DNA of 64,000 bases from JAHECQ01 sp047638695. GTDB taxonomy: Bacteria > Actinomycetota > Acidimicrobiia > Acidimicrobiales > SZUA-35. Shown piece by piece: positions 1 to 8,396 of the stretch. Location of the stretch: contig JBLINY010000001.1 of NCBI GenBank assembly GCA_047638695.1, positions 1 to 64,000 on the forward strand. The letters run 5' to 3'. The notes below the pieces were generated by a model. That model was not told the origin of the DNA and did not search any database. It worked only from the letters and a program-made list of their open reading frames with translations. The translations under genes and the position numbers were made by a program. The number at the start of each line of letters is the position of its first letter. Positions within the stretch are counted from its first letter, which is position 1.

Positions 1-2
1 CC

Positions 3-401
3 GCTGCGCTGCTTCAGGACATGGCGGTCCCGGTTCTTGCCAGCCACGACGAGCGCTATGGCGATCTACTCGTCCATTGGCACAACTCGACCGAGGATCT
101 CGCTGCGCTGGAGACCGACAACTACGGCTGGCATCACGGCACGGTCGCGAGCTGGATGGGGACCAACTGGTGTTTCCCCTCAGAGTTCGTTGACTTCATG
201 GCTGGTCACCATGGAGCTGAGCTCGTCGGTGCGCTGCTGCCGGCTCAGATCGTCTCTCCGCTGCGCGAGGCGGACACAGCCGGTGACGAGGAAGTAATAG
301 AAATCGGGGCCGAGGTTATGGACCTCTCGACCGATGAGCTCGCGTCGTTGGTGGCTACCGCTACACACGAAGCGACGATCCTGGCCCAGCTGCTTCAGTA
401 G
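3..401 (+). CDS. HDOD-domain protein, C-terminal part
   Basis: The reading frame is open from the left edge, so the true start lies outside the window; about 132 residues are visible. The segment GWHHGTVASWMGTNW followed by FPSEFVDFMAGHH matches the late part of an HDOD domain (a non-catalytic HD-related fold used in signalling), with the typical 'H..vG..la..W.lP......i..HH' pattern. Family members act in cytoplasmic signal transduction, often linked to c-di-GMP, chemotaxis or type IV pili; the last fits the pilus genes next door. It is convergent with the pilus operon, 66 bp away. The partner domain, if any, is not visible. Confidence 0.7.
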   Translation, partial: AALLQDMAVPVLASHDERYGDLLVHWHNSTEDLAALETDNYGWHHGTVASWMGTNWCFPSEFVDFMAGHHGAELVGALLPAQIVSPLREADTAGDEEVIEIGAEVMDLSTDELASLVATATHEATILAQLLQ

Positions 402-467
402 CCGGGCTGTCGCTATCGAGCCTCGGTCACTAGCCCGTCTCAACACGAGGAGGCCTTGACTGGACCG

Positions 468-809
468 CTATCCGACCGGCCGCGACTCGTCGGATTCGGT
501 GTCTAGGTCTGTGTCAGCTTCGGAGACCGGGTCGGTTTCGGTCGGCTCTTGAGTCTGTTCGCTTTCAGGCTGCCCAGCCTGGGAACCGTAGGGCAAGAAG
601 GGGTTCCGAGGGGCTGAGGGCGGCGACCATTCGACCGCCACAGGTTGGTCGTTGTCGACGAAGGAGATCGAGGCAGGTCGATCGAAACCGGATTCGGTTG
701 GCCCCGTAGACGTTCCGAGAACCCCCGCTTTGAAGCCGAAGACGCCAAGGCCCAGGCAGGCGGCGGCAAGGAGAAACTTTCCTCGTGGCACCTTCTTGAA
801 ACGACTCAT
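468..809 (-). CDS. PilP-like type IV pilus accessory protein
   Basis: A 113-residue protein with a short basic N-terminus (MSRFKKVPRGK), one hydrophobic segment at about residues 11-30 and an acidic, Ser/Thr/Glu-rich tail. The motif PRNPFLP in the middle resembles the 'R(D/N)PF' motif of PilP and GspC-type proteins, which sit in the envelope and bind the PilN/PilO dimer. Its start overlaps the end of the PilO-like gene by 4 nt, so the three pilus genes are probably translated together. Apart from the motif and context there is little sequence to go on; the PilP label is an inference. Confidence 0.5.
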   Translation of the reverse strand: MSRFKKVPRGKFLLAAACLGLGVFGFKAGVLGTSTGPTESGFDRPASISFVDNDQPVAVEWSPPSAPRNPFLPYGSQAGQPESEQTQEPTETDPVSEADTDLDTESDESRPVG

Positions 810-1423
810 TCCTCGCCCTCAGCTTCCTCGTCGAAGTCGTCTGCGGGATCGGGGGCGACCAGTTCTTCGGTTGTGAAGATACGGGCCACGAGATCGAGGC
901 TTAAGACATCGGGGTCTTCCTCCATCACCGCAATTGACAGGGTGTCGACAACGACCAGTCGATCGGAGGTCTCAAGAGTGGCCACAAAGTTGTTGATCTC
1001 GGAGTATGAACCTATGCCCGAGATTGAGACGGCGACTGCCGCTACACCAACTGGGGGTTCGTTATCGGTTGCGAACGTTGCCTCGGCGGTCACGACGTCG
1101 GGGGTGACAACCGTGACGTCGAAGGAGGACTCGTCAGCCATCGAATGAACGCGGCGAGCGAAGTTGCCGAACTCGACCGTGGACGGAATGGCAAGCTCAA
1201 TCGCAGCGAATCGATCGTCGTGCAGCGGTCGCTCGGCTTCGAATTGTTGGACGCGGATCCGCTCCCCGGTGACGAATTCGCGGTCGGCGTTGGTTGTTTC
1301 CATGCGGTCGATCGCGTCCTGTGTGGTGCTCCGGGCAGGAAGGAAGGCAAGCCATGCCCATGCCCATGCCATCACTACAGCGAGAGCCAGCATCAGGCCC
1401 GAGAGTCGAATCGACCCCTTCAT
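806..1423 (-). CDS. pilO: PilO-like type IV pilus inner-membrane protein
   Basis: A 205-residue protein with an N-terminal membrane helix (residues about 7-27, rich in Ala/Trp/Leu), then a helical segment and an alpha/beta domain. In PilO the periplasmic ferredoxin-like domain dimerises with PilN and aligns the motor with the pilin. The layout, small size and position between a PilM-PilN fusion and a PilP-like gene support the call; direct similarity is weak, as is usual for PilO. Both ends overlap neighbours by 4 nt, indicating a translationally coupled operon transcribed leftwards. Confidence 0.65.
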   Translation of the reverse strand: MKGSIRLSGLMLALAVVMAWAWAWLAFLPARSTTQDAIDRMETTNADREFVTGERIRVQQFEAERPLHDDRFAAIELAIPSTVEFGNFARRVHSMADESSFDVTVVTPDVVTAEATFATDNEPPVGVAAVAVSISGIGSYSEINNFVATLETSDRLVVVDTLSIAVMEEDPDVLSLDLVARIFTTEELVAPDPADDFDEEAEGEE

Positions 1424-3138
1424 GGCTTGGCCGTTTCTGTTGATGCCGCGTTGGTTATCACGCCGTCGATGACGAAGAAGAATGCCTCGATCTCGGAATC
1501 GCCGATGGTGCCGTAGACCGATTGTTCAAGCCAGACGTTGTCGATGAACGGCCCATCGTTGGCCGAGTCGATCCAATCGCCGACGGTCGAAAGGTCATCG
1601 GCGAGTCCGATGAAGGTCACCACGCCCACCTGTCTACCGTTGTTGACACCAATGAGTGGCTCATCGGCCTCGCCACGCTGCACTTCGATACTGACAAGCT
1701 GGCTGGCCAACGGCATAGCTTCGGCCATGGCGCCAAGAACGTGGAGGTAGCGCACTCGTTGGCTCTTGAGATCGGAAATTCGCTGCTCGCCGACTTCCAG
1801 GAGCAACTGCTCGTCCTCTGAGGCGGAGAAGTTCTCGAGTTTCAGGAACATCTCGTCCGTCGTTGCTTCCGCACGGGTTGCTTCTTGTTCGAGGTAGTGG
1901 GCATCGGATCGCCGGCTCCATCCATCAGCTGCGGCGACGAGGGACAACAATCCGACGACAATGGTGGCTACAACGAGTCCTCTCCGACGGACCGTGGAGC
2001 GACGAGTGCTATCGCTAACGAGTCTCAGTCGGCGTGTCGGCGCATAGCGGCGTCCGCCCACCAAGGCAGCGCCGAGAGCTACCTCGAATCCAGCGAACCC
2101 GATGACCTCGTTGTCCCAGTCGATGGCGGGCTGGGCCCGTTCGACTCGGAGGCCAGTCGCATCCTCGAGCGCGGGGACCAGCCCCGCCGCTCGCGATCGG
2201 CTGCCGGTCAGGGTGATGGCTTCCACCCGACGAGAGTCGAGATCGTCGCGAAAGTAGGAGATGGTTCTGCGGATCCCCTCAACAACGGTTGCCACCCCGG
2301 CCGCCGGCCGAACTTCCTGACTGCCGTGCGAGTCGTCGTCGACGAGGAGAGCGAGCTCAGCCTCTAGCTCTTCGGCCAATGACAGTGAGGTGGTTGCAAC
2401 TCCGGCACTGATCGACCGAGAGAAGAGAGTTCCGCCGGCATCGCGAACAAACACCGATGTGACCGTGTCTTCGACGTCAACGATCACAGACAACGAGGCC
2501 GTAGTGGCTTGTGCCTCGGCATCGTCGGACACCTCTTGGGTGTGTTTCGTTGGCGGTGTGTCGACGAGGAGCGCGCTTCCGATGGCGTCGGCCATGAACT
2601 CGGTATCGACGGTTTCTAGCCCCGCGTCAGACAGAAGGCTGCGAAACTCGGTGAGTACCGTCTCAGGGACGGAGACAACCAAGGTGGAGACCCAGTCCTG
2701 GTCATTTCGTTCGAATCGATCGAGAACTGCGACGTCGAAGACAGCCTCTTCAATTGGGTAGTTGATGAGGTCGGCGATGTCGTAGCTGGCGGCTTGGCGA
2801 AGGTCGTTTTCCGTCAACGCTGGCAGTTCGGAACGCCGGAGTACGGCAAGCCGACCGTCGATCGACAATCGAACCCGGGTCGACCGAAAACCAATGCGTT
2901 CCCAGAGCGATATCAACGCCGTCGATAGCGCTTCTGCGTTGACGATACGGCCGTTTTCGATGCTGCCATCGGGGACGGCAATCGACCCGGCCCGTTCGAC
3001 ACTGAAGGGACCATTCGACGAGCCGACGACCTCCACGGCGCGGATCTCTCCGCCGTCGAATGACAGGCCGACGACTCGTCCGGCGGTCATTCGGTCTCGG
3101 ACGACATTGCTAGCCGCTTTGAGAGGTGTCTGTAACAC
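1420..3138 (-). CDS. PilM-PilN fusion protein of the type IV pilus
   Basis: A 572-residue protein. The first ~360 residues are an actin-like PilM domain (VVGLSFDGGEIRAVEV at the N-terminus, nucleotide-binding ATPase fold). This is followed by a basic stretch, one membrane helix (LVVATIVVGLLSLVAAA, roughly residues 390-410) and a PilN-like periplasmic part. PilM and PilN are normally separate proteins, with PilM binding the cytoplasmic tail of PilN, so the fusion fixes that contact covalently. A GTG at 3138 gives the longest form; an internal ATG at 3090 places the start just before the actin-like strand and is an equally plausible start. The 5' end overlaps the divergent pilin gene if both long starts are used. 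Confidence 0.8.
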   Translation of the reverse strand: MLQTPLKAASNVVRDRMTAGRVVGLSFDGGEIRAVEVVGSSNGPFSVERAGSIAVPDGSIENGRIVNAEALSTALISLWERIGFRSTRVRLSIDGRLAVLRRSELPALTENDLRQAASYDIADLINYPIEEAVFDVAVLDRFERNDQDWVSTLVVSVPETVLTEFRSLLSDAGLETVDTEFMADAIGSALLVDTPPTKHTQEVSDDAEAQATTASLSVIVDVEDTVTSVFVRDAGGTLFSRSISAGVATTSLSLAEELEAELALLVDDDSHGSQEVRPAAGVATVVEGIRRTISYFRDDLDSRRVEAITLTGSRSRAAGLVPALEDATGLRVERAQPAIDWDNEVIGFAGFEVALGAALVGGRRYAPTRRLRLVSDSTRRSTVRRRGLVVATIVVGLLSLVAAADGWSRRSDAHYLEQEATRAEATTDEMFLKLENFSASEDEQLLLEVGEQRISDLKSQRVRYLHVLGAMAEAMPLASQLVSIEVQRGEADEPLIGVNNGRQVGVVTFIGLADDLSTVGDWIDSANDGPFIDNVWLEQSVYGTIGDSEIEAFFFVIDGVITNAASTETAKP

Positions 3139-3600
3139 GCTCCCAAAAATCGCGGAAGCGAGTCAGGCTTCACCCTCGTCGAGGTGATGGTTGTCGTGCT
3201 GATCATCGGGATTTTGCTGGCAATCGGCATCCCGACCTTCCTGGGAGCCAGAACTCGCGCCCAAGATCGGGCCGCCCAATCAAACCTTCGCACTGCGCAG
3301 AACACGGCGCTGATCATTTACACCGACGATGCAGACTTCCGTCAGGCGAGCGTCGCCAACTTGCGGGTTGCTGAACCATCGGTGACCTGGCGGGGCGCCA
3401 ACGGGGTATCTCGTAGCGAGTCCAACGTCAGCATCTCGAACCCTCTCGGTGGCGACGAATGGGGTGCAGCCGCAATGTCCGATTCTGGAACATGCTTCTT
3501 CATCCACCTACGTTCCGACGGCAGCACGCAATACGCCAGCTCAGACTCGACGTCGTGTACTGGCAGCAACGCCTTGTCTGCTACCGGCACGGGCTGGTAG
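3126..3600 (+). CDS. Type IV pilin-like protein, start frameshifted
   Basis: From 3160 onward the frame encodes a textbook prepilin N-terminus: SG then FTLVEVMVVVLIIGILLAIG, with Glu at +5 of the mature protein, then a helix and a Ser/Thr-rich globular part with two Cys. No ATG, GTG or TTG precedes the cleavage site in this frame, because a TAA lies at 3133. A GTG at 3126 opens the neighbouring frame (SVTRSQ...), and removing one A from the A5 run at 3145-3149 joins it to a perfect 14-residue leader ending SESG|FTLVE. Either the consensus has one extra A or the gene is inactivated or phase-variable. A conventional caller would start at the internal GTG 3184, losing the processing site. Confidence 0.75.
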
Positions 3601-3704
3601 TGATGAAAGGTCCGGGATGGCCCGGGCGGTGCTGGATGCGTAGCATCGGCTCGCCGTGAGCGTCCGTGATATCACACGGTGAGAATCGAGGCTGGCGAGT
3701 CGGC

Positions 3705-3758
3705 GATGCTTGTGGAGGTCACCCATGACGGGATGCTTGTGGAGGTCACCCATGACGG
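3705..3758 (+). repeat. 27-bp perfect tandem duplication containing RBS and start codon
   Basis: Two identical 27-bp units (3705-3731 and 3732-3758) lie head to tail. Each contains a GGAGG ribosome-binding site and an ATG about 6 nt later. Because 27 is a multiple of 3, the first ATG (3725) is in frame with the second (3752), so the kinase gene has two nearly equal translation starts, the upper one adding nine residues (MTGCLWRSP). Confidence 0.9.
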
Positions 3759-4417
3759 AAACCGATGACGAGATTCAGCGACGGCGCGCGTCGCGGGAAG
3801 TTCGCGAGCAGGTCGTCGACGCTCGGGGTCGAGAGCGTCAGCGGTTCGCCGACGACTTGCATGACGGACCTGTGCAGTCGCTTGCTTCGGCTCGATTGTT
3901 GTTGGACTCACTAAGGGAATCTCAGACTGGTCGGCGTGTGCCGGCTATTGACAAGGCGCATGACGCAGTCGTCGAAGCACTCGCAGCGCTTAGGGAGCTC
4001 TCGGCCCGTAGTGCACACCCAGACATAGAAGATGGCGACGCGGCCGCCGCGATTCGGCTGCTCGGGGACTCGATCTTCACCGAGCCTCGTCGCACGAGGC
4101 TCGTGGTCATCGACGAAACCGAGGGACGAGTTGTCGGGCCCATTGCGAGTGAGTTCTACAGGATCGGCAGAGAGGCTGTGTTGAACATCGCGGCTCATGC
4201 TGAAGCCTCGGAAGCCTCGGTAACTCTGACGCAGACTTCGGAGTTCGCGCAGATGGTTGTTCACGACAACGGCAGCGGGTTCTCGGGCCCCGTCGACCTT
4301 CCGACGCATCTGGGGCTGCAGAACATGCGCCGTCGGGCGACGAGCTTAAACGGGACGCTGACGATCGAGTCCTCGCCGGTGACCGGGACCAACGTGACGG
4401 TCATCGCCCCTCTCTAG
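3752..4417 (+). CDS. Cytosolic NarL-type sensor histidine kinase
   Basis: About 221 residues with no membrane segment or sensor domain. The phospho-acceptor box ERQRFADDLHDGPVQSL (His37) is of the HisKA_3 class. The ATPase core follows: N-box EAVLNIAAHAE, D-box VVHDNGSGF, and the final G-box LGLQNMRRRA...GTNVTVIAPL. Such kinases phosphorylate LuxR-type response regulators, but no regulator gene lies beside it, so its partner must be elsewhere. Start chosen at 3752, behind GGAGG; the duplicated upstream ATG at 3725 is an alternative. Its place beside pilus genes is suggestive but not proof of a role there. Confidence 0.85.
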   Translation: MTETDDEIQRRRASREVREQVVDARGRERQRFADDLHDGPVQSLASARLLLDSLRESQTGRRVPAIDKAHDAVVEALAALRELSARSAHPDIEDGDAAAAIRLLGDSIFTEPRRTRLVVIDETEGRVVGPIASEFYRIGREAVLNIAAHAEASEASVTLTQTSEFAQMVVHDNGSGFSGPVDLPTHLGLQNMRRRATSLNGTLTIESSPVTGTNVTVIAPL

Positions 4418-4546
4418 CAAGGCGCCTCTAGCGGGACCCCCTCTCAAAATGGACAGTTGAGCTCAGGTCGTCACCATCGAGCCTTCGAGGGGTCGACAGG
4501 GGTTGGGAGGAGTGCAGCAGCCCGCTGTCCCTGACTGGAGATTCCC

Positions 4547-5110
4547 GTGTCCCGTTCCTGGAAGAGCCGCGCTGCCACAATGTTTGGTGCAGCACTCGCT
4601 GTTTCCGTCGTCTCGCTGGTCCCGTCCGGCGGCCTAGCTGCTTCGACAAACGTAGCGTGCGGCAAGATAGCTACTGTTCAGTTGACCCGTGAGGTTGCTG
4701 ACGTCGCATCGATCGCGACTGCCGAGCAGGCTCCTGACGAGGCGACGAACTCTCTGTCGGCCATCGTTGCCAGGCTTGGCGGGCAGGCCGTATTCGAGGA
4801 CGTTGTTGCCGACGGTGCCCAGTTGTCGACGAGACGGTCAGTCAATCGGCGCTCCATCGTCAAAGCCATCGACCATTGTGTCGGCTTCTCGGTTCCGATT
4901 CCTGCCACCTCGGACCGAGCACCATCGGCTGGGTGCGAGGTCGCTCTTGACTTCAAGGACTGTGTTGCCTCGCAGCCCACCGTCGACGAGGGAAGCGCCA
5001 CCGGAATGGTCGATCCACTGGGGCCGTCGGTGAACGCCGGCCCTCAGGGGCTTCGCGGGTCGAGGCTTGACGTATCGGCGACGCCACTCGGCTCCGGCAA
5101 AGCCGGCTAG
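4547..5110 (+). CDS. Secreted protein of unknown function
   Basis: A 187-residue protein with a clear Sec signal peptide (basic n-region SRSWKSR, hydrophobic core ending SGGLAAS). The mature part has five Cys and a low-complexity Gly/Pro/Ser tail. The start is GTG at 4547 with GGAG about 8 nt upstream. I do not recognise a family. It is probably monocistronic, with 129 bp upstream and 103 bp downstream to the next genes. Confidence 0.6.
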   Translation: MSRSWKSRAATMFGAALAVSVVSLVPSGGLAASTNVACGKIATVQLTREVADVASIATAEQAPDEATNSLSAIVARLGGQAVFEDVVADGAQLSTRRSVNRRSIVKAIDHCVGFSVPIPATSDRAPSAGCEVALDFKDCVASQPTVDEGSATGMVDPLGPSVNAGPQGLRGSRLDVSATPLGSGKAG

Positions 5111-5213
5111 TCACACCCGCTGGCTCCGACAAGCTTCTCCCGTCATCACAAGAGACGCTTCCACGGGGGGCGATCAGGTCGGTCAGCTCGGAGGGTCGCG
5201 TTAGGGTTTGGTC

Positions 5214-6083
5214 ATGGGCCAGTCTTTGCCAACGATTGAAATCGAACCCTCCGGCCAAGCGTGCGGTGCCACGGTGCGGGGCGTCGATCTGAGCAAGCCG
5301 CTTGACGCCGAAACCGTCGCCGAGATTAGGGCTGCATGGCTCGAACATCATGTGGTTACCTTCCCCGGTCAGTCCATGGACGATGACGATCTCGAACGAT
5401 TTACGCTCTCATTTGGTGACTTTGGCGACGACCCCTACATCGCCCCCATCGACGGTCGGCAGAACGTGATCGCTGTCGCTCGAGGGGCCGATGAGCAGGC
5501 TCCTCTTTTTGCCGAGAATTGGCACAGCGACTGGAGCTTTCAGGCCATGCCGCCGTCAGGCACCTGTCTACTGGGAATAGCCATTCCACCTGTTGGCGGC
5601 GACACGCTTTACGCCAACCAGCATGCAGCGCTCGATGCGATGCCCGCCGATCTCCGACGTCGTCTCGAAGGCAAGATGGCCATCCATTCAGCCCGCGGTG
5701 GCTATGCCCCCGACGGCACCTATGGCTTCGACGACAAGGCCACCGATCGCAGTATGGACATTCGGCCCTCGGATACAGCCATGGCAACCCAGCTGCATCC
5801 GATCATTCGCGCCCACCCCGAAACCGGACGGCTCGGCCTCTTCAGTTGCCTCGGTTACATCATTGGTATCGACGGCATGGAGGGCGCCGATGCTCGGGCT
5901 CTTATCGAGGAGCTCTTCGCCTGGCAGACCCGCGACGAGTTCGTCTACACCCACAGGTGGGAATCTGAGATGTTGACGATGTGGGACAACCGATCGGTTC
6001 TCCATCGGGCCACGAGTGGCTATGACGGGCATGACCGTCTGCTGCACCGTACGACGATCAGCGGTGTCCTGGCATCGGCCTAG
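5214..6083 (+). CDS. TauD/TfdA-family Fe(II)/2-oxoglutarate dioxygenase
   Basis: A 289-residue enzyme of the family that uses 2-oxoglutarate and O2 to hydroxylate taurine, phenoxyacetates or related small acids. The iron site is visible: H104-x-D106 (NWHSDWS) and the distal His at about 264 (SVLHRATSGYDG), with the 2-oxoglutarate-binding Arg at about 279 (LLHRTTI). The start is ATG 5214; a GTG two codons upstream is possible. The substrate cannot be read from sequence. It is convergent with the acyl-CoA dehydrogenase, 13 bp apart. Confidence 0.88.
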   Translation: MGQSLPTIEIEPSGQACGATVRGVDLSKPLDAETVAEIRAAWLEHHVVTFPGQSMDDDDLERFTLSFGDFGDDPYIAPIDGRQNVIAVARGADEQAPLFAENWHSDWSFQAMPPSGTCLLGIAIPPVGGDTLYANQHAALDAMPADLRRRLEGKMAIHSARGGYAPDGTYGFDDKATDRSMDIRPSDTAMATQLHPIIRAHPETGRLGLFSCLGYIIGIDGMEGADARALIEELFAWQTRDEFVYTHRWESEMLTMWDNRSVLHRATSGYDGHDRLLHRTTISGVLASA

Positions 6084-6096
6084 CCGGCCAAGTGCG

Positions 6097-7284
6097 CTAG
6101 GCCTTCAGTGCCTGGCGGGCGATTGACCAGCGGTGAACTTCGCTCGGACCGTCGTAGATGCGGAAGGCGCGAATGTCCTCATAGATCCCGCGGACGACCG
6201 TTCGACCGGTGATGCCGGTGCCACCAAGAACCTGAACACAACGGTCGACCACTTTGCTCAACGACTCCGAGCAGTAGAGCTTGGCCATCGACGATTCGAG
6301 TCGGGCTTGGTCACCCTGGTCGAGCACCCAGCCGCATTGCCAGATCATGAGACGGCAGGCGTGCATGTCAACGAGATTGTCAGCCAGCTGAAAACCGACA
6401 CCTTCATGTTCCCCCAACGTCTTGCCGAAGGCTTCGCGAGTGCGGGCGTAGTCGGTGGCGATGTCGTGGGCCCGCCGGGCGGCACCAAGCCAACGCATGC
6501 AGTGAGTGAGGCGGGCCGGGCCGAGGCGGACCTGGGCATAGCGGAAGCCTTTGCCCACCTCGCCCAGCACCTGCGACTTGTGCACTTCGAGATTGTTGAA
6601 CTGCATCACCGAGTGGCCGCCAACGGAGTTGGAATCCATGGTGTCGAGGGTCTCGACGATTTCGATGCCCGGGGTTTTGGCATCGCACAGAAACATTGTG
6701 GCGCCGACGTCGTTGCCTTCAGCATCGATGGTGCGAGCCATCACGATGGCAAAGGCCGCACCGAGAGCACCGGTGATGAGCCACTTGGTGCCGTTGATCA
6801 CATAGTTGTCGCCGGTCTCGACGGCGACGGTCTTCATCATCGAAGGGTCCGAACCGGCACCACCATCGGGCTCGGTCATGGTGAACATCGAACGGACTTC
6901 GCCGGCGCACAGAGGACGAAGGAACTGCTCCTTCTGATCGTCGCTGCCGACCTGCTCGAGCAGATGGCCATTGCCTTCGTCGGGCGCGGCGATGGCCAAG
7001 GCCAATGGCCCGAGAACAGGGGAGTACCCGGCTTCTTCGAACACCACCGCCTTGCCAACATGGCTTAGGCCCAGACCGCCGTACTCGGTGCCCAGATGAG
7101 GAGCGATGAGCCCGGCGGCTCGGGCCTTGGCCACTACCTCGAGCCGCAGCTCCTCGCTGGGACCGTGCTCGTCGTGGCTCATCAGCCGAGGGTCGCGCTC
7201 CATCGGAATGATCTCGTCAGCTATGAACGCCGCGGTTCGTTCTTTGAAATCTTGCAGTTCAGGCGTGAGAGAGAAATCGATCAT
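6097..7284 (-). CDS. Acyl-CoA dehydrogenase
   Basis: A 395-residue FAD enzyme that introduces the alpha,beta double bond in an acyl-CoA. Visible family features are the N-terminal MIDFSLTPELQDF, the FAD/substrate segment MFTMTEPDGGAGSDP, the WLITGA strand and the C-terminal helices with QVLGGTGIT and the IYDGPSEVHRWSIAR signature. ATG at 7284 was chosen because family proteins start at this point; a GTG 11 codons upstream (7317) is the alternative. No good ribosome site precedes ATG 7284, which would fit a leaderless message. The acyl substrate is unknown. Confidence 0.9.
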   Translation of the reverse strand: MIDFSLTPELQDFKERTAAFIADEIIPMERDPRLMSHDEHGPSEELRLEVVAKARAAGLIAPHLGTEYGGLGLSHVGKAVVFEEAGYSPVLGPLALAIAAPDEGNGHLLEQVGSDDQKEQFLRPLCAGEVRSMFTMTEPDGGAGSDPSMMKTVAVETGDNYVINGTKWLITGALGAAFAIVMARTIDAEGNDVGATMFLCDAKTPGIEIVETLDTMDSNSVGGHSVMQFNNLEVHKSQVLGEVGKGFRYAQVRLGPARLTHCMRWLGAARRAHDIATDYARTREAFGKTLGEHEGVGFQLADNLVDMHACRLMIWQCGWVLDQGDQARLESSMAKLYCSESLSKVVDRCVQVLGGTGITGRTVVRGIYEDIRAFRIYDGPSEVHRWSIARQALKA

Positions 7285-7440
7285 GTTCGGAAAGGTAACG
7301 CTCTGGCGGGCATTCACGCGGCCTTGATCCTTCCGAGTTTGCTCGGGCTGCGTTGCCGTGGATCTATGCCGCGTCCGGTCGTGATGCTTGCTGCAGCCGA
7401 CCGTCGATCCCTGCCTTGTTGTTTGTCTTCGTACCTTGGC

Positions 7441-8334
7441 CTAGCTGGCGAGCGAGGCGCGCCGCTGCAGGCGGGCCACCAGGACCGCAAGCGACGCGAC
7501 CACCAGGACCATGCCGGTGATCTGGTAGCCGTTGAGAGGCTCGTCCAGGAACAGCGCGGCCAGTGATGTGGCAACGACCGGATTGAGGAGAAACAACACC
7601 GAGACCATCACCAACGACGTGTGGTTGTGGACCCAGTTCACCAACGTGTGTCCAACTCCGGGCACGAGAACCAACAAGATCAGCCATCCGATATCGGCTC
7701 GAGGCACGGCGAAGCTCTGGCCGCTGATGAGAGCGATCGGAAGAATAACGACGGTCGCCACAATCGTCAGCACGGTCTGTAGTTCGATGGCATCCAGCTC
7801 GGCTCGTGCTCGCTTGGTGACAACCAGGTAGGCCGTCCAAAGCAGCACGGCGAACACCGCCAACAGATCGCCCATCGGGCTCCACACCGGCGTGATCGAA
7901 CTGCCATACACGACGATCGAGACGCCGACGATGGCCCCGCCGGTTATGACGACGTCAGACCGATGGACCCGTTCTCCGAAGAGTGGACCAACGAGGAGCA
8001 GCGACAGGACAGGCTGGATGGCACCAATCACGGTTGCATTCGCCACCGTTGTGATCTTCACCGCGGTGTAAAAGAACGCGATGTTGGCGGCGAACAGCAG
8101 CCCGGCAGGCCAGGCGAGTTTGATCGATCGAACTGACAGCCGTCCGCCGCGAAGGCGGAAGATCACGCTGAGCCCGATGGCCAGCCAGAAGAATCGATGG
8201 CCGGCCAACGCCAGCCCCTTGACGCCGATGTGTTTGGTCAGCGGTGGCATCGCCGACAGCATGGTGATGGCAAAGATGGCGACGACCGGGCCCAGCATCG
8301 TGGTTGTATTGGCATCGGCCTCGGCGTCTGGCAC
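7441..8334 (-). CDS. EamA/DMT-family transporter
   Basis: A 297-residue membrane protein with about ten hydrophobic helices in two EamA repeats. The second repeat ends with the typical LNPVVATSLAALFLDEPLNGYQITGMVLV. Members of this drug/metabolite superfamily usually export amino acids or small metabolites. It stands alone between a dehydrogenase and an LLM enzyme on the same strand, with gaps of 156 bp upstream and 62 bp downstream. The substrate is not predictable. Confidence 0.85.
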   Translation of the reverse strand: MPDAEADANTTTMLGPVVAIFAITMLSAMPPLTKHIGVKGLALAGHRFFWLAIGLSVIFRLRGGRLSVRSIKLAWPAGLLFAANIAFFYTAVKITTVANATVIGAIQPVLSLLLVGPLFGERVHRSDVVITGGAIVGVSIVVYGSSITPVWSPMGDLLAVFAVLLWTAYLVVTKRARAELDAIELQTVLTIVATVVILPIALISGQSFAVPRADIGWLILLVLVPGVGHTLVNWVHNHTSLVMVSVLFLLNPVVATSLAALFLDEPLNGYQITGMVLVVASLAVLVARLQRRASLAS

Positions 8335-8396
8335 CAGCGGACGCTACTCCTGTCGGGCGAGCACCGGTAGACCGGTCGAACTCAGCGGTTCGATGG

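Noticed and set aside
6133..7068. 311-codon frame opposite the acyl-CoA dehydrogenase
   Set aside because: His/Val/Gly-rich mirror of the dehydrogenase; no family resemblance.
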